Shown: positions 18,546 to 19,764 of the stretch, one piece after another | Layout of the letters: each line of letters opens with the position of its first letter | Position numbering within the stretch: the first letter of the stretch is position 1 | Source: Propionibacterium sp. | GTDB lineage: Bacteria > Actinomycetota > Actinomycetes > Propionibacteriales > Propionibacteriaceae | Assembly (NCBI GenBank): GCA_022837595.1 | Contig: JALHFX010000059.1 | Location: forward strand, 1 to 19,764 | Direction of reading: 5' to 3' | Length of the DNA stretch: 19,764 nucleotides | The notes under the pieces: generated by a model | Told to the model about the DNA's origin: nothing | Databases searched by the model: none | The model's input: only the letters and a program-made list of their open reading frames with translations | Translations under genes and position numbers: made by a program

Positions 18546-19764
18546 TCACATCATCGACAGCCAGGGTTTTTCGATCAGCGCACAGACCTTGCTCAGGAAC
18601 TGAGCGGCCACTGCGCCATCGACAGCCCGGTGATCGGCCGTCAGCGAAAGCTTCATGCGCGGACGTAGGACGATCTTGCCATCGATTTCGACCGGCGTCG
18701 GCACCGTGGCGTTGACACCCAGGATCGCAACCTCCGGCATATTGATGATTGGGCTGAACGATTCGATGCCGAACATGCCGAGATTGGTGATCGTGAACGT
18801 GCCCCCTTGCATATCGCCGGGATCGAGTTCGCCGTTCTTCGCTTTGTTCACCAGCTCGCTGATTTCATCCGCCAGAGTCCCTATGCCCTTGCGTTGTGCA
18901 TCTTTGACGACTGGAACCACGAGGCCTTCCGGGATCGCAACGGCGATACCGAGATTGACCTCGTCGTGGAAGACAAGATCGTCGCCGTCCACCGAAGAAT
19001 TCAAGAGCGGGAAGTCGAGCAGAGCCTTGGTGACCAGTGCGGCGAGCAGGTGGGTGTAGCTGACCTTCTTGCCTTGGTCGTCGAAGATTGCGTTCTTCAG
19101 CTCGGTTAGCGCAGTGGTATCGGCGCTGGCGTCATAGGTCACTACAGGTGCGGTGGTCCACGACCTGGTCATCCGCCGAGCGATCGTGCGGCGGATACCG
19201 GTCATCCGCTCGCGGCGCCCCTCGGTACTGACCGGAGCAGTGGGAGCCGTGGGTGTTGCGAGTGCTTCTGGTGCAAGCGCTTCCGCTGCTGGTACAGCCG
19301 CAGCAGCCTGAACGACAGGAGCTGTGGCCACAGCTTCCACATCGCGGGCAACAATTCGTCCACCGGGTCCGCTGCCGATGACATCGGTCAAGTCGATGCC
19401 GCGCGCCCCAGCGATCTTCTTCGCCAAACCGGACGCTCGGATGCGCCGCGAGGGCTTGATTGTGGCAGGTTGGGAGTCATCCACCGCAGCGCTTGCAGCA
19501 GCCGATTCGGGCTGCGCGGGCGCAGCCGGAGCAGATTCGCCGGGCATGATGAGGGGCTCATCGGCGGAACCGATCAGTGCGAGCAAGCCGAGCACCGGAA
19601 CGTCTTCACCCACCGGAGCAACAATGGCTCGCAACACGCCGGAGAATTCCGACGGCAATTCGTTGGTGAGCTTGTCGGTCTCGACCTCGCAGAGGATGTC
19701 GCCGACTTCAACCGTGTCCCCTTCGGCTTTCAGCCAGTTGGCGATCGTGCCTTCCTCCATGGTG
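18546..19764 (-). CDS. Dihydrolipoamide acyltransferase (E2) of a 2-oxo-acid or acetoin dehydrogenase complex, 5' end cut
   Basis: Core acyltransferase that moves an acyl group from its lipoyl arm to coenzyme A. In the visible 404 residues: the lipoyl domain (1-75) with lipoylated lysine K30 in EVETDKLTNE, an Ala/Pro linker, an E3-binding domain (SRRIRASGLAKKIAGARGID, then GSGPGGRIVARDV), a second Ala/Pro linker and the catalytic domain ending with H377 and D381 in DHRAVDG. The M at 19760 is internal: family members read MPKLGLTMEEGT here, and the preceding codon is ACC, so about 10-15 residues lie beyond the window. The ETDKLTNE lipoyl motif recalls acetoin/pyruvate-type complexes, but the substrate is unproven. 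E3 follows 10 bases downstream; E1 genes are expected upstream, outside the window. Confidence 0.93.
   Translation of the reverse strand, partial: TMEEGTIANWLKAEGDTVEVGDILCEVETDKLTNELPSEFSGVLRAIVAPVGEDVPVLGLLALIGSADEPLIMPGESAPAAPAQPESAAASAAVDDSQPATIKPSRRIRASGLAKKIAGARGIDLTDVIGSGPGGRIVARDVEAVATAPVVQAAAAVPAAEALAPEALATPTAPTAPVSTEGRRERMTGIRRTIARRMTRSWTTAPVVTYDASADTTALTELKNAIFDDQGKKVSYTHLLAALVTKALLDFPLLNSSVDGDDLVFHDEVNLGIAVAIPEGLVVPVVKDAQRKGIGTLADEISELVNKAKNGELDPGDMQGGTFTITNLGMFGIESFSPIINMPEVAILGVNATVPTPVEIDGKIVLRPRMKLSLTADHRAVDGAVAAQFLSKVCALIEKPWLSMM

Noticed and set aside
17552..18715. Plus-strand 387-codon frame across lpdA and the end of the E2 gene
   Set aside because: It is antisense to two clearly recognised genes; the product has no motifs and spans their intergenic junction.

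Overview
The window reads as a chromosomal housekeeping segment of a high-GC Gram-positive bacterium (Actinomycetota). A Propionibacteriales-like genome is a reasonable guess but is not proven here. The evidence is the high G+C content, frequent GTG starts, a very long Pro/Gly/Arg-rich N-terminal extension on IF2, and the gene order proS / DUF4439 lipoprotein / rimP-nusA-ylxR-infB-rbfA-truB / ribF / rpsO-pnp, which is typical of that phylum. No tRNA, rRNA, CRISPR array, insertion sequence or phage gene was seen.

Left part (1-3141): a possible start of a leftward gene runs off the left edge (1-193). Next comes proS (prolyl-tRNA synthetase, rightward), which converges on a leftward lipoprotein gene with a ferritin-like DUF4439 domain. 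The two 3' ends share a hairpin.

Centre (3300-9731): one rightward transcription/translation operon holds rimP (30S maturation), nusA (elongation/termination factor), ylxR, infB (IF2), rbfA (30S maturation) and truB (tRNA pseudouridine 55). The ylxR-infB junction contains about 220 nt with several inverted repeats, and a hairpin abuts the infB ribosome-binding site. A 13-bp hairpin separates infB from rbfA.

Right of truB (9823-14017): a leftward marC-type membrane protein gene, then rightward ribF (riboflavin kinase/FMN adenylyltransferase). After ribF comes a three-gene flavin cassette: a CE1758-family luciferase-like monooxygenase, a MarR repressor and a CE1759-family FMN reductase. RibF makes FMN, the reductase should supply reduced FMN, and the monooxygenase should consume it with oxygen. 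A TGCAT-TAG-ATGCA inverted repeat over the cassette promoter is the best candidate MarR operator. The cassette separates ribF from rpsO.

Then (14170-16998): rpsO (S15) and pnp (PNPase), separated by a 345-bp spacer rich in hairpins and direct repeats. A perfect 19-bp bidirectional terminator ends this unit.

Right edge (17218-19764): leftward genes for a 2-oxo-acid/acetoin dehydrogenase complex, E2 (cut by the window edge) followed by E3 (lpdA). The lpdA frame is broken near its 3' end. About 20 residues appear to be missing, and the true C-terminus carrying the catalytic His-Glu pair continues in another frame. This is either a real pseudogene or a sequence error, and it is the most concrete anomaly in the window.
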